Part shown: piece after piece, positions 45,663 to 55,248 of the stretch | Layout: each line of letters starts with the position of its first letter | How positions within the stretch are numbered: the first letter of the stretch is position 1 | Assembly: GCA_964473465.1 (NCBI GenBank) | Contig: CAYYPE010000004.1 | Span: 1 to 64,000, forward strand | Direction: 5' to 3' | Origin: CALHRB01 sp964473465 | GTDB lineage: Bacteria > Bacteroidota > Ignavibacteria > Kapaibacteriales > UBA2268 | DNA length: 64,000 bases | Made by a program: the position numbers and the translations under genes | The notes under the pieces: model-generated | Told to the model about the DNA's origin: nothing | The model's input: only the letters and a program-made list of their open reading frames with translations | Databases searched by the model: none

Positions 45663-46862
45663 TTGAAAATTTTTAACCCAAAAATAATAAGCACAAAAGA
45701 CCCTAATCAAAAAATTAATCTGGGTAAGGTCCAAACTAACCGGAGTGATAAGGAATCATCTAATAAATCTTTCGACTGGATTATTTTTCTTTGCGTCAGT
45801 GGTTTAATGCTTTTCAGCATAGCATTTGTTTACAGTGCAAGCGGAACATTAGCGGAATTAAGATACGGCTCAGCTGATAAGTTGTTCTGGAATCATAGCA
45901 TAAGAGTGCTTATTGCTTTATTCGTAATGATTTTGTTTGCTAATATTAATTATAAAGTCTGGGAAAAATATTCCAAAGCTCTCCTCTTCATTGCCATTTT
46001 GTTCTTGATTCTGGTTTTTTTTGTTGGGACTCAGATTAATGGTGCTTATCGCTGGATTTATATTGGTCCGGTTAATTTTCAGCCTTCTGAATTAGCCAAA
46101 TTTGCATTAGTTTTAATTCTGTCAGTATATTTAAGTAAAAGGCAGGAATTCATAAAATCATTTCGACTAAGCTTTTTACCGATGATGATATGGATTGGAA
46201 TAATATGTGTATTAATTGCTCTACAGCCGAACTTTTCTACAGCCATTGTGATTTTCTTGATTTCGATGATTTTACTATTTATCGGAAACGTCAGCATTAA
46301 ACACCTTGGAATAACTTTTGCTATAAGCATAATCGCTGCTATTTTATTCGGGATGAATGCGAGTTATAGATTTCAGCGAATAATGGCTTTCATTGAAAAC
46401 GTGGAAGGGTCAAAAGATGTAGTTTTGTCCCCAGCAGCCTTCCAACTTCAACAAGCACTGATTGCTTTCGGTAATGGTGGAATTTTCGGACAGGGTCCCG
46501 GTCAGAGTCGCCAAAGTCTGCTTTATCTGCCTGAATCCTATGGAGATTTTATATTTTCGATAATTGGAGAAGAATATGGTTTCTTTGGTGTTTCAATTCT
46601 TCTTTTGGTTTTTGGTGTAATAATTTACAGAGGTATTAAAATTGCTCAATCAGCAAATGACAGTTTTGCATATTTTCTTGTTTCAGGAATCATGATTAAA
46701 ATTGCCTTCTACGTAGTTGTAAGCGCTGGCGTCAATATCGGACTTCTTCCTACCACAGGATTACCCTTGCCTTTCATAAGTTATGGCGGCACAGCAGTTA
46801 TTTTTTATGCTGCCTCAATCGGAATAGTTTTAAACATTTCAAAGAAATCCAATCAAAAATGA
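45663..46862 (+). CDS. ftsW: Peptidoglycan polymerase FtsW (SEDS family)
   Basis: About 399 residues with ten membrane helices. SEDS hallmarks are QPSELAKFALVL, QPNFSTA, and GQGPGQSRQSLLYLPESYGDFIFSIIGEE, ending in the ISYGGTA loop. FtsW polymerises septal peptidoglycan with its partner PBP. No ATG exists before the first helix. The start must be TTG: the one at 45663 has AAGGA 9 nt upstream, while the one at 45657 is only 3 nt from it. The murD-ftsW pair is kept from the division/cell-wall cluster, but murG and murC do not follow. Confidence 0.93.
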   Translation: MKIFNPKIISTKDPNQKINLGKVQTNRSDKESSNKSFDWIIFLCVSGLMLFSIAFVYSASGTLAELRYGSADKLFWNHSIRVLIALFVMILFANINYKVWEKYSKALLFIAILFLILVFFVGTQINGAYRWIYIGPVNFQPSELAKFALVLILSVYLSKRQEFIKSFRLSFLPMMIWIGIICVLIALQPNFSTAIVIFLISMILLFIGNVSIKHLGITFAISIIAAILFGMNASYRFQRIMAFIENVEGSKDVVLSPAAFQLQQALIAFGNGGIFGQGPGQSRQSLLYLPESYGDFIFSIIGEEYGFFGVSILLLVFGVIIYRGIKIAQSANDSFAYFLVSGIMIKIAFYVVVSAGVNIGLLPTTGLPLPFISYGGTAVIFYAASIGIVLNISKKSNQK

Positions 46863-46908
46863 TATTCAGACTATTTTTTTAAAAAAAATGAAAAATATTT
46901 AATTTTTC

Positions 46909-46939
46909 TTTGTATTCTGAAAAATTACATTTATCTTTG
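46909..46939 (+). promoter_or_regulatory. Bacteroidota-type promoter of accD
   Basis: TTTG (46909-46912), a 19-base spacer and TATCTTTG (46932-46939) match the -33/-7 consensus TTTG/TAnnTTTG used by the primary sigma factor of Bacteroidota. Transcription should start about 7 nt later, leaving a short leader of about 15 nt before the accD ATG. Confidence 0.7.
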
Positions 46940-46961
46940 AATTGATTTTTTTACAAATGGA

Positions 46962-47810
46962 ATGAATTTAATGGCTTGGTTTTTAAGGTCAAAGGAAAAT
47001 ATATCTGAAACGCAACAAAAAGAAATGCCAGACGGGCTTTGGACTAAATGCCCGGCATGTGGTGAAATGATTTTCAAAAAAGAGCTTGAAGAAAATTTTT
47101 TCTCTTGTATTAAATGTAATTATCATTTTCGCATTGGAACAAAGGAATATGTTGATATTCTAATTGATAACAATACATTCAACGAAACAAATACAAATGT
47201 TGTTTCAAGTGACCCATTGAATTTTGTTGATAGCAAACCTTATAAAGACAGATTAAAATCTTCTTATGAGACATCCGGTGTGAATGAGGCTTTAACAACT
47301 GGCACTGGAAAAATCAATGGTGAATTAGTATCATTTGCTTCAATGAATTTTTCCTTTATTGGAGGAAGTATGGGTTCTGTTGTCGGAGAAAAATTCTACA
47401 GAGCCGCTAAATTTTCATTAGATAAAAAGGTTCCTTTGATTGTTATCACCTCTTCTGGCGGAGCGCGTATGCAGGAAGCTGCTTATTCCTTAATGCAAAT
47501 GGCAAAAACTTCTGCCATACTTTCTGAATTGTCGGAATCAGGGATAATTTATATTACAATTCTTACCGACCCCACAACAGGCGGAGTTACTGCTTCCTAC
47601 GGTATGCTCGGTGACATAATTATTGCAGAACCGGGTGCCCTTATCGGCTTTGCCGGTCCGAGAGTAATTGAACAAACCATAAAAAAGAAACTTCCACCCG
47701 GCTTTCAAAGAGCTGAATTCTTACTCGAAAAAGGTTTTGTTGATATCATAGTATCCCGAAGTAACCTAAAAGAAACTTTATCAAAAATAATTATTTGGTT
47801 CAAATCCTGA
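46962..47810 (+). CDS. accD: Acetyl-CoA carboxylase carboxyltransferase subunit beta
   Basis: 282 residues. The zinc ribbon is CPACG...CIKC (Cys30, 33, 49, 52). The carboxyltransferase core has SFIGGSMGSVVGEK, SGGARMQEA and TTGGVTASYGMLGD, followed by GFAGPRVIEQT. With AccA it transfers the carboxyl group from biotin to acetyl-CoA, making malonyl-CoA for fatty-acid synthesis. The ATG at 46962 and that three codons later are both plausible starts. A well-formed promoter precedes it. Confidence 0.96.
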   Translation: MNLMAWFLRSKENISETQQKEMPDGLWTKCPACGEMIFKKELEENFFSCIKCNYHFRIGTKEYVDILIDNNTFNETNTNVVSSDPLNFVDSKPYKDRLKSSYETSGVNEALTTGTGKINGELVSFASMNFSFIGGSMGSVVGEKFYRAAKFSLDKKVPLIVITSSGGARMQEAAYSLMQMAKTSAILSELSESGIIYITILTDPTTGGVTASYGMLGDIIIAEPGALIGFAGPRVIEQTIKKKLPPGFQRAEFLLEKGFVDIIVSRSNLKETLSKIIIWFKS

Positions 47811-47827
47811 TTATATTATTTAGATGA

Positions 47828-48628
47828 TTGAAAATTAAACACAAAAATATTATTATTTTGTTTTTATCTCTATTACTAAATTTTAATATCCTCTTTGCTG
47901 AAGAGTCCAGAAAAACCACAACAACCCCTCCAGACAAGGAACTCAACTTTCTTTTTTCAATAGCTTATCTTATGGGTGGTAATTCACCCGATTTTTTTGA
48001 TTTTTATAGGAATGAACTATTAGGGGTAAGCAAAGAATTCCGATTAAGCCCATCCTTTAATTTCGGTTTAATTGTTGATTTAACTGACTTTTCAAGCATT
48101 TTGTTAATAGCTGAATTAAATCGAGCCGCTATCAACGACAGCTACAACGAAATAATATCATCAGGTCATGCTGGTGTAAGAAATATAACTCAAAATTTTG
48201 ATATTTTCAGTTTACCTGTTACATTAAATTATAAATTTCATCCAATTTTTTCGGATTATTTCACTTATGTGATGGTTGGTTTAGGGGTAGCATATAACCA
48301 CATTAAGTGGGAAGAAAGTGTTTACTCTTCGATTCAGGACGATATCAGAAAGGGAGGTTTACATTATAACAATACTTCATTTTCACCAATTATAAAATTG
48401 TCCAGCGGAATTGAGCTTAAATTTGACCAGAAATCTGAAAAAAAATTTCTTAGAAGTTTTTTTTTCGAATTTAGTTATAATTTTTTCTTCCGTTCAGCCG
48501 ATATTTTTTCTAAAGTAATTAATCAGTTTTATAATAAAAAGGAGGGCTTTACAAAACAATATACAATTTTACCCTATTATTTCGGTCTTAATTTAGGACT
48601 TTATTTTAGTTTAAATTTTGTTAATTGA
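47828..48628 (+). CDS. Outer-membrane beta-barrel protein, function unknown
   Basis: 266 residues with a TTG start (no ATG fits before the signal peptide). The signal peptide KHKNIIILFLSLLLNFNILFA is clear. The mature part alternates polar and aromatic residues in strands such as FNFGLIVDLTDFSSILLIAELN, DIFSLPVTLNYKFH and YFTYVMVGLGVAYN, and ends with YYFGLNLGLYFSLNFVN, a typical beta-barrel end. It resembles porin-family or PorT-like outer-membrane proteins, but no specific family is recognised. It lies 17 bp after accD, so it may share its promoter, and a terminator follows. Confidence 0.7.
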   Translation: MKIKHKNIIILFLSLLLNFNILFAEESRKTTTTPPDKELNFLFSIAYLMGGNSPDFFDFYRNELLGVSKEFRLSPSFNFGLIVDLTDFSSILLIAELNRAAINDSYNEIISSGHAGVRNITQNFDIFSLPVTLNYKFHPIFSDYFTYVMVGLGVAYNHIKWEESVYSSIQDDIRKGGLHYNNTSFSPIIKLSSGIELKFDQKSEKKFLRSFFFEFSYNFFFRSADIFSKVINQFYNKKEGFTKQYTILPYYFGLNLGLYFSLNFVN

Positions 48629-48721
48629 TTTAAAAATATTATTTTTAAAAAAGTTATTAATAATAATCAGTTAGTTTTTGATGTGAAGATGACAAATTTG
48701 GATATTCAAAAAAATAGATTT

Positions 48722-48767
48722 AAACCGTTCAATACAGCTAATCATGGCAATTTTGAGCGGTTTTTTT
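48722..48767 (+). terminator. Intrinsic terminator after the outer-membrane protein gene
   Basis: AAACCGTTCA (48722-48731) pairs with TGAGCGGTTT (48754-48763), 10 bp with one G-T wobble and a long loop, followed by a T run to 48767. The 159-bp gap (48629-48787) shows nothing else. Confidence 0.7.
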
Positions 48768-48793
48768 ATTAATTCAATATTATTGAGGTGTCT

Positions 48794-49102
48794 ATGAATA
48801 CACAAGTAACTTTCAGGCATTTAAAATCACGTCCTGAGCTGCAAGAGGCAGCTATTGAATCTGCTCAAAGATTCACCAAGTTCTATGACGGCATTACCAA
48901 TACTAACGTAGAGTTCATAGCTGATAACAACAATACCGTTGAATTCAGAGTTAGAATTAACGGGAATGTGCTGGTCGTAAGAGAATCTTCTGACGATTTT
49001 ATGAAAAGCCTTCATTCTGCTACTGACAAAATGATCAGGCAGCTAAAAAAACGAAAGACTAAGTTAACAAATAAATTAACCGATAGTATGATGATTTTCT
49101 GA
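48794..49102 (+). CDS. hpf: Ribosome hibernation-promoting factor, short form
   Basis: 102 residues from the ATG at 48794. A GTG two codons earlier lies inside the GAGG ribosome-binding site and is not the start. The fold of HPF/YfiA (Ribosomal_S30AE) fits: VTFRHLKSRPELQEAAIESA, VEFIADNNNTVEFRVRINGNVLVV and DDFMKSLHSATDKMIRQLKKRK. HPF binds the 30S decoding region and stores ribosomes as 100S dimers or inactive 70S. The C-terminal dimerisation domain of long HPF is absent. The unit is monocistronic, between two terminators. Confidence 0.9.
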   Translation: MNTQVTFRHLKSRPELQEAAIESAQRFTKFYDGITNTNVEFIADNNNTVEFRVRINGNVLVVRESSDDFMKSLHSATDKMIRQLKKRKTKLTNKLTDSMMIF

Positions 49103-49124
49103 AAATTACTATCAAATCAAGAAA

Positions 49125-49147
49125 AGGGCTTTCGAGCCCTTTTTTTA
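49125..49147 (+). terminator. Intrinsic terminator of hpf
   Basis: AGGGCTTTCGAGCCCT (49125-49140) folds on itself with a TTCG tetraloop inside AGGGCT/AGCCCT, and seven T follow. It is a compact strong terminator. Confidence 0.9.
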
Positions 49148-49209
49148 TTTTTTTATTATTCAAAATTTATATTAATTTAATATTCTTGTTATACTAATTT
49201 ATATTTTTT

Positions 49210-50232
49210 ATGAGTTCAGCATTAGACAACATACAACCTTTGAAAATTGACAAAATCCATGTCAGAAGCCTGCTTGAATCGGATTTAAAACTAACTAAAT
49301 TAACCGATGACATTGGGCTCGATAATATAATTACAAATAAGAACATTTATAGACCGCAACTTGCATTAACAGGTAATGTTGGTTTTTTTAATAAGAATTC
49401 AGTTCAAATTTTTGGCAATACAGAAATTTTCTATCTGAATTCGCTAACCAAAAAGAAAAGAATTGAAGCATTTAAAACTCTTGCTCATTATCATCCTCCA
49501 TGTATTGTCATTACAAATGGTCATAAACTTGAAGATGCTCTCATTGATATAGCAAAAGATGAAAATATTTCAATATTATCAACCCAATACGACACCACCA
49601 AAACAACATTTATCCTCCTCGAATATCTTGATGATAGGTTTGCTCTTCAGGCAGTTATTCATGGTTCGTTTGTGGACGTTTTTGGAGTAGGGATTCTTTT
49701 TATCGGTAAATCAGGCATAGGAAAGAGTGAAATAGCTCTTGATCTGGTAGAACGAGGCCATAGGCTTGTTGCAGATGATATTATTATGCTAACAAAGAAA
49801 AAAGAAAAAATCCTTATGGGAACTGGCACAAGCCTTGTTCAGCATCATATGGAGATTCGTGGGCTTGGACTTATTGATATCAGAAGAATGTTCGGTATTC
49901 GCTCCATTAGATTTCAAAAAAGATTGGAAATCGTTGTTGAACTTGTCGAGTTCAAACCGGGTGAAGTTTACGAAAGAATGGGGCTGGACGAACAAACCGA
50001 AAAAATTCTGGATGTTGATGTCTCAACAGTTAAATTACCTATCTTTCCCGGAAAAAACATTACTGTAATTGCTGAAGTAATAGCTATTCATTATCTATTA
50101 CGCACCTATGACTCAAACCCGGCAAACGTTCTAACAAATAAACTTCAGCAGGAAATTGAAAGAAAAACAAAAGACCCTGATTTTTTCAGGGATATTCGTA
50201 ATGTCAAAGATTTTCAAGGTGATACTGAATAA
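49210..50232 (+). CDS. hprK: HPr kinase/phosphorylase
   Basis: 340 residues. An N-terminal domain of about 130 residues precedes the kinase core with HGSFVDVFGVGILFIGKSGIGKSE: the conserved His151 and P-loop GKSGIGKSE (166-174). LVADD, EIRGLGLIDIRRMFG and the K4-loop-like LPIFPGKNITVIAEV are also present. HprK phosphorylates Ser46 of HPr in carbon control of Firmicutes; in other phyla it may act on other targets, and no HPr gene is near. The start ATG follows a poly-A/T stretch without a strong ribosome-binding site. Downstream are envelope genes dsbD and degP. Confidence 0.93.
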   Translation: MSSALDNIQPLKIDKIHVRSLLESDLKLTKLTDDIGLDNIITNKNIYRPQLALTGNVGFFNKNSVQIFGNTEIFYLNSLTKKKRIEAFKTLAHYHPPCIVITNGHKLEDALIDIAKDENISILSTQYDTTKTTFILLEYLDDRFALQAVIHGSFVDVFGVGILFIGKSGIGKSEIALDLVERGHRLVADDIIMLTKKKEKILMGTGTSLVQHHMEIRGLGLIDIRRMFGIRSIRFQKRLEIVVELVEFKPGEVYERMGLDEQTEKILDVDVSTVKLPIFPGKNITVIAEVIAIHYLLRTYDSNPANVLTNKLQQEIERKTKDPDFFRDIRNVKDFQGDTE

Positions 50233-50317
50233 TTAATATAATTATTGAATTCATTAGTCTAATTTTTTTAATGTTTACTCGTTTATTTTCCTTGATTAAA
50301 AACATTGTGTTAGAATT

Positions 50318-52288
50318 ATGTTAACAAAATACTTACTACTTGTTATATTGCTTTTAAGCAATACAATTAACAACTTTGCCGAATCTAACAAGCATTTCAC
50401 TGCATCAGCAAAACCTTCCAAATTAGTTGTTAAAGAGGGCGAAACCTTCCAAATACAATTTACTATCAGCTTTAATAAAGGATGGCATGCTTACAGCTTA
50501 AAAGAACAAATTGGTCCAGATGGCATCGGTCCCGCTCAAACAATAATTGATGTTGAGCCAAAAGATTTAATCAAATTGAATGGAAAAATTAAATCTCCCA
50601 AACCTATAATTAAATACGACTCAGCTTTCTCAATGAAACTGGAAAAATATTACGGAAAAAATATATTTATCCTACCAGTATTAGCAAAAAAAAATATAGA
50701 TTTTGGAAAGAACAAACTCTTTGTTTCAATAGACCTTCAACAATGCACAGAAGTTAGTTGTCTTCCCCCTGAATTATTTAAAATTCCTGTTTCCAAAGAA
50801 ACCTTTGTCTCAGAAAGCTTTTCTGATTCTACTCAAGAGGATGTAGCGGAAATTCAAGCAACTGACGAAATTGATAAAAAAGTTAATAATATTGACAAAT
50901 CAGTTACAACTGAATCCAGCACAGAAATTCAATCAAAAATCAATGAAGGATTAATTCCCTATTTGCTTTTCTCTATGTTAATGGGTCTGCTTGCCCTATT
51001 TACACCCTGCGTCTTTCCAATGGTTCCCATAACTGTGTCCTTCTTCACAAAAAGGGCAGAAAAAAACAAAGGCAAGGGGCTAAGGGACTCGTTAATCTAT
51101 ACTTTGGGAATCATTACAACATTCACCGGAATTGGTTTAGTTCTTTCCTTACTTTTTGGAGCAAGTGCAATTCAGGACTTTGCAACAAATCCATGGCTAA
51201 ATATTGGTATCGCCGTGCTTTTTGTTGTGTTTGCTTTGAATTTATTTGGGGCATTTGAAATTCAACTTCCAACAGGTCTATTAAACAGATTGAATCAAAA
51301 AAGTCAGCAGGGTGGAATATTTAGTGTCCTATTAATGGGATTAACTTTCTCATTAACATCATTCACCTGCACCGTCCCATTTGTTGGCAATGCAATCTTT
51401 TCTGTTTCACAAGGAGAATGGTTCTATCCAGTTATCGGGATGATGGGATTTTCCTTTGTTTTTGCAATACCATTTTTCTTCCTTGCTTTATTTCCATCAT
51501 TAATAAATAAATTGCCAAAAGCAGGTGGCTGGATGAACAATATTAAAGTTGTGATGGGATTTCTCGAAATTGCTTTTGCAATAAAATTTATAAGTAACGC
51601 CGACCTTGTTTGGACTCTTGGAATCATGCCACGTGATATGTTCCTTGCTATTTGGATTGGTTGCTCAATATTAATTACCATTTATATTCTGGGGATATTC
51701 AGGCTGACCCATGACTCACCAGTTTCAAGTGTCGGTTCTTTGAGAATCATCTGGGCTATCATTTTTGCCTCAATAACCTTTTATCTTATTGGAGGTCTTT
51801 TTGGAAGACCTCTCGGCGAGCTCGATGCTTTCCTTCCACCTCCCGATTATAATGAGTTAATTAGCTCCACTGCGGTTGTTACATCAACCAATAAATCTAA
51901 AAATGAAACAAAAACCAAAACATCTGAGCTTTTCTGGTATAGTAACTATCAGGAAGCACTCGAAGCCGCTAAAAAGGAAAATAAACCACTTTTTGTTGAT
52001 TTTACGGGAGTTACCTGCACTAATTGCCGATGGATGGAAATTAATATGTTCACAAAAGGCTCTGTTATCGAGAGATTCGATAAAATGATAAAAGTAAAAT
52101 TATTCACAGATAGGAGAACCGTTGAATCTGATAGGATTAACAAGCAAATGCAACAGGAAAGATTTAATTCCATTGAGTTACCTCTTTACGTGATTTTGAC
52201 TCCCGACGAAAAACTCATAGGTTCCTTAGCTTTTACAAGGGATGAAAATGAATTTATCAACTTTCTTGACAGAGCTTTTAAAGAGTAA
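50318..52288 (+). CDS. dsbD: Thiol:disulfide interchange protein DsbD
   Basis: 656 residues. A signal peptide (LLLVILLLSNTINNFA) is followed by the periplasmic DsbD-alpha domain with the redox pair in QQCTEVSCLPP. Eight membrane helices of the CcdA-like domain contain FTPCVFPMVPIT and FTCTVPFVG, the two Cys that shuttle electrons. The C-terminal thioredoxin domain has CTNC in FTGVTCTNCRWME. All six Cys of the three-step relay are present. DsbD carries reducing power from cytoplasmic thioredoxin to the periplasm, for example for cytochrome c maturation, which the heme-rich ActA/ActE of this organism need. Confidence 0.95.
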   Translation: MLTKYLLLVILLLSNTINNFAESNKHFTASAKPSKLVVKEGETFQIQFTISFNKGWHAYSLKEQIGPDGIGPAQTIIDVEPKDLIKLNGKIKSPKPIIKYDSAFSMKLEKYYGKNIFILPVLAKKNIDFGKNKLFVSIDLQQCTEVSCLPPELFKIPVSKETFVSESFSDSTQEDVAEIQATDEIDKKVNNIDKSVTTESSTEIQSKINEGLIPYLLFSMLMGLLALFTPCVFPMVPITVSFFTKRAEKNKGKGLRDSLIYTLGIITTFTGIGLVLSLLFGASAIQDFATNPWLNIGIAVLFVVFALNLFGAFEIQLPTGLLNRLNQKSQQGGIFSVLLMGLTFSLTSFTCTVPFVGNAIFSVSQGEWFYPVIGMMGFSFVFAIPFFFLALFPSLINKLPKAGGWMNNIKVVMGFLEIAFAIKFISNADLVWTLGIMPRDMFLAIWIGCSILITIYILGIFRLTHDSPVSSVGSLRIIWAIIFASITFYLIGGLFGRPLGELDAFLPPPDYNELISSTAVVTSTNKSKNETKTKTSELFWYSNYQEALEAAKKENKPLFVDFTGVTCTNCRWMEINMFTKGSVIERFDKMIKVKLFTDRRTVESDRINKQMQQERFNSIELPLYVILTPDEKLIGSLAFTRDENEFINFLDRAFKE

Positions 52289-52433
52289 GAATCTCTATAA
52301 TCTTTATTTTGTAATTATTTAGAGCCCAAAAACAAAAATCTAATTATTGAATAATAAATTATTGTTTTCAAAAAGAAAACATTAAATTTTTCGTTAATAA
52401 CCTTTGATTTTAAAAACAATTCAGGGGAGTAAT

Positions 52434-53948
52434 ATGGCTTCGAACAACATTAAAAAGATTGGTATTATTTCGGTTGTTGGAATCATTATAATTGCAATTA
52501 TTTTTTCATTAAACACACAATTTGGCTCACATCTTTTTGCAGATGACCAGATTGGGGCATCCAAACCACCTGTAACGCTTAATCCTTACGCAAAAGCTGT
52601 AAACGAGGCTCTGCAGGAAGCTTCAAAAGCAGTCATACCTGCAGTTGTCAGTATTAAAGTAGAAATTGATACAAAACAGCAACAAAATCCTGATAGAGAT
52701 ATGTTCCGGGAATTCTTTCGTTTTTTTGGTGAACCATTCGAAGATCAGGGACCTCGTGAAGCAAGTGGTTCAGGAGTAATAATCTCTGAGTCAGGATATA
52801 TTGTTACAAACAATCACGTCATCGAAAATGCTTCTGTAATAATTGTTACTACTGATGATAAAAAAGAGCACAAGGCAACCCTTGTTGGCAGAGACCCACT
52901 AACAGATTTAGCAGTTATTAAGATAGAGGGCGGTCCTTTTCCTTATGTTCATTTTGGGGATATGGACAAAGTTAAGATTGGTGAAATGGTTATTGCTGTT
53001 GGCAATCCTCTTGGCTTGAATTCAACTGTAACAGCAGGTATAATCAGTGCTATCGGTAGAGGTGGTCTTGCTTTGCTACGAGAAAGGAGCCCTTATGCGG
53101 TTGAAAACTTTATCCAAACCGACGCAGCGATTAATCCGGGAAATAGTGGCGGTGGGCTTTTCAATCTTGAGGGAAGTCTTATTGGAATTAATACTGCTAT
53201 TGCTACAAGAACAGGAACCTATATTGGATATGGTTTTGCGATTCCCATTGACCTGGTTAAATCTGTTGTTCTTGATCTAATTGATGACGGCAAAATTAAC
53301 AGAGGCTATATAGGTGTTCAAATCAGAACAATTGATGAAATCATTGCCAAATCGGTTGGATTGGATAAAGTCGAAGGCGTTGTGGTTAATGACGTTGTTA
53401 AAAAAGGTCCCGCAGAAAAAGCCGGGATTGAACCTGGTGATGTAATTCTCGAAATTGACGGTAACAAAGTATCCAGTTCTAATGAACTTCAAAGTTATGT
53501 TGCTAAAAAAAGAGCCGGTGACAAAGTTACTCTCACAATCTGGAGAGATGGTAAAAAAATTAACAAATCAGTTAAACTCGAACCACGTGATACTGAAGGC
53601 GAAACCGCATCCAATGAAGTTATTCCCGGCGAAGATGACTCTTCGTGGGATGACAAAAAAGAACTTAGTTTTGACAAGCTTGGATTTACTGTAAATTATT
53701 TGACCGCCAATCAAAAGGAAGATTATAAAGTTGATAAAGGAGCTTTCATTACAAGGGTTGAAAGAAATTCAGTTGCTGCCAATAGAGGTATGGCTCCTAA
53801 TGGCGTTATTGTTAAAGCTGATAAAAAGGATGTAGCCTCACCCAAAGAATTAAAAAAAATTCTTGATTCCAAAAAATCTGGTGATGTAATTATTTTCCAA
53901 ATAAAATATATTGATTCTAATCGAATAGTCGCAATGGAAATTAATTAA
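52434..53948 (+). CDS. degP: Periplasmic serine protease/chaperone DegP (HtrA)
   Basis: 504 residues from the ATG at 52434, which has a GGGGAG ribosome-binding site; the longer frame would place that site inside the coding region. A membrane anchor or signal (about 8-27) precedes the trypsin-like domain with the catalytic triad His128 (TNNHVIE), Asp158 (LTDLAVIK) and Ser238 (NPGNSGGG). Two PDZ domains follow (about 285-375 and 415-500). The protein refolds or degrades misfolded envelope proteins. It lies 145 bp after dsbD and ends before an intrinsic terminator. Confidence 0.95.
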   Translation: MASNNIKKIGIISVVGIIIIAIIFSLNTQFGSHLFADDQIGASKPPVTLNPYAKAVNEALQEASKAVIPAVVSIKVEIDTKQQQNPDRDMFREFFRFFGEPFEDQGPREASGSGVIISESGYIVTNNHVIENASVIIVTTDDKKEHKATLVGRDPLTDLAVIKIEGGPFPYVHFGDMDKVKIGEMVIAVGNPLGLNSTVTAGIISAIGRGGLALLRERSPYAVENFIQTDAAINPGNSGGGLFNLEGSLIGINTAIATRTGTYIGYGFAIPIDLVKSVVLDLIDDGKINRGYIGVQIRTIDEIIAKSVGLDKVEGVVVNDVVKKGPAEKAGIEPGDVILEIDGNKVSSSNELQSYVAKKRAGDKVTLTIWRDGKKINKSVKLEPRDTEGETASNEVIPGEDDSSWDDKKELSFDKLGFTVNYLTANQKEDYKVDKGAFITRVERNSVAANRGMAPNGVIVKADKKDVASPKELKKILDSKKSGDVIIFQIKYIDSNRIVAMEIN

Positions 53949-53971
53949 TCCATTTCAAATCATTCCAATAG

Positions 53972-54010
53972 AAGCTGTAACCTGAATGGAAAGGTTACAG
54001 CTTTTTTTTT
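53972..54010 (+). terminator. Intrinsic terminator of degP
   Basis: AAGCTGTAACC (53972-53982) pairs perfectly with GGTTACAGCTT (53993-54003) around a 10-nt loop, followed by T to 54010. It lies 24 bp after the degP stop. Confidence 0.92.
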
Positions 54011-54092
54011 GTTCTTTAGCTTATATTAAATTTTCATTTTTATAAAAAATTTATTAATTTTTGGAAAATTTTTCATTAAGTAAAGGTGATTT

Positions 54093-55169
54093 ATGAAAAA
54101 TATCAGACATTCTTTTTCATTTTCTTATTTGAAATATATTTTATCTTTCATCTTTTTTTTATCATTTCTTTTCAGCAGTTGCGAAGTTATTACCACCAAA
54201 GATATGACTGAAATAGAAAAAATTCAAGCCGCATTCGAAACTTTTCGGTCTGATGTTTCAATTACAATATCTGAAGTAGCAAAAAAATTTAATATGGAAA
54301 TCGAAGAAAAAAGTTTTGTTTTCGTTAGTCCTGATGTCACCTATACTTCACCGATTGTTCTTGCTAAAGGTCTTGATAAATTATCAACAGAGGATTTTAT
54401 TAGTGGCAGAAACATTTTGCTTTCATTTTTCAATCTGCCTGAAAAATCACAGATAAAGTCTGGTTTCTATATCGTTAAAATTAATAAGTCCGCAGATTTA
54501 AATAGATGGAATTTTTCTTTAATTGATACAAACAAAAGTGAAGTTTTTAATAATACTCCATCCTTTCGTGAAGGTCAGTTTAATGTTCAAAATAATTTGG
54601 CAAATCGTTTTATTAGTTATGTTGGAAATGAAATAAGAGTGCACTTTGGATTTACAACAAAAAATCATAGTTCATTATGTTCCTTTCAATTAAATTCAGG
54701 AACACCCGTTGACGACCAATCAAAAGATGGTCAGAAGATTATAACATCACTAAAATCATTAAGGCGGGAAGTAGAATCTATTTTTACTTCATCTACTATT
54801 GAAAAACTGTCAAAACAAATTTTAATTATAACAAGGGATGACAAAACAGCTCTTGTTTCAGTTTTTGAAAAACCAAAAATAAATGCTGATAACAGTGTTA
54901 ATATTTTGTTCTTATATTTAAAATGTAGAAAAATACCCGCAGGTTTTTATTCAATCACAATAAAAAACATTAAAGAGAATTACTCTGCATACCTTCTGAA
55001 TGAAAAAAAGGAGATAGTCTCTGAATTAAAAATAAATGTTGATTTTAATTGGAAAGGCGACGATATGGGGGTAATTGGGGGTATTTCTGACAATGACATT
55101 CATCTGTCATTTATTAATGAAATAGCACCTGAACAAAAAGCCGCTTTTAATATTATTATTAATGATTAA
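54093..55169 (+). CDS. Lipoprotein with an internal duplication, function unknown
   Basis: 358 residues. The hydrophobic start ends in a lipobox LFSSC (Cys about residue 30). The mature part shows two similar halves. A helical segment (IQAAFETFRSDVS.. / SLKSLRREVESIFTSS..) is followed in each half by a beta module with a GFY-I-V/T-I-K motif (SGFYIVKINKS.. and AGFYSITIKNI..), then a short strand (GNEIRVHFGF / DNDIHLSFIN). The family is unknown to me. An ordinary AAAGGTGA ribosome-binding site precedes it. The adjacent genes do not give a function. Confidence 0.75.
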   Translation: MKNIRHSFSFSYLKYILSFIFFLSFLFSSCEVITTKDMTEIEKIQAAFETFRSDVSITISEVAKKFNMEIEEKSFVFVSPDVTYTSPIVLAKGLDKLSTEDFISGRNILLSFFNLPEKSQIKSGFYIVKINKSADLNRWNFSLIDTNKSEVFNNTPSFREGQFNVQNNLANRFISYVGNEIRVHFGFTTKNHSSLCSFQLNSGTPVDDQSKDGQKIITSLKSLRREVESIFTSSTIEKLSKQILIITRDDKTALVSVFEKPKINADNSVNILFLYLKCRKIPAGFYSITIKNIKENYSAYLLNEKKEIVSELKINVDFNWKGDDMGVIGGISDNDIHLSFINEIAPEQKAAFNIIIND

Positions 55170-55248
55170 ATATTTATCCTATAATGAATCTTGAATTTAA
55201 TTTATATATCTATCGTCTTCGTAAAATTTAAACACGTAATTTTATTAT

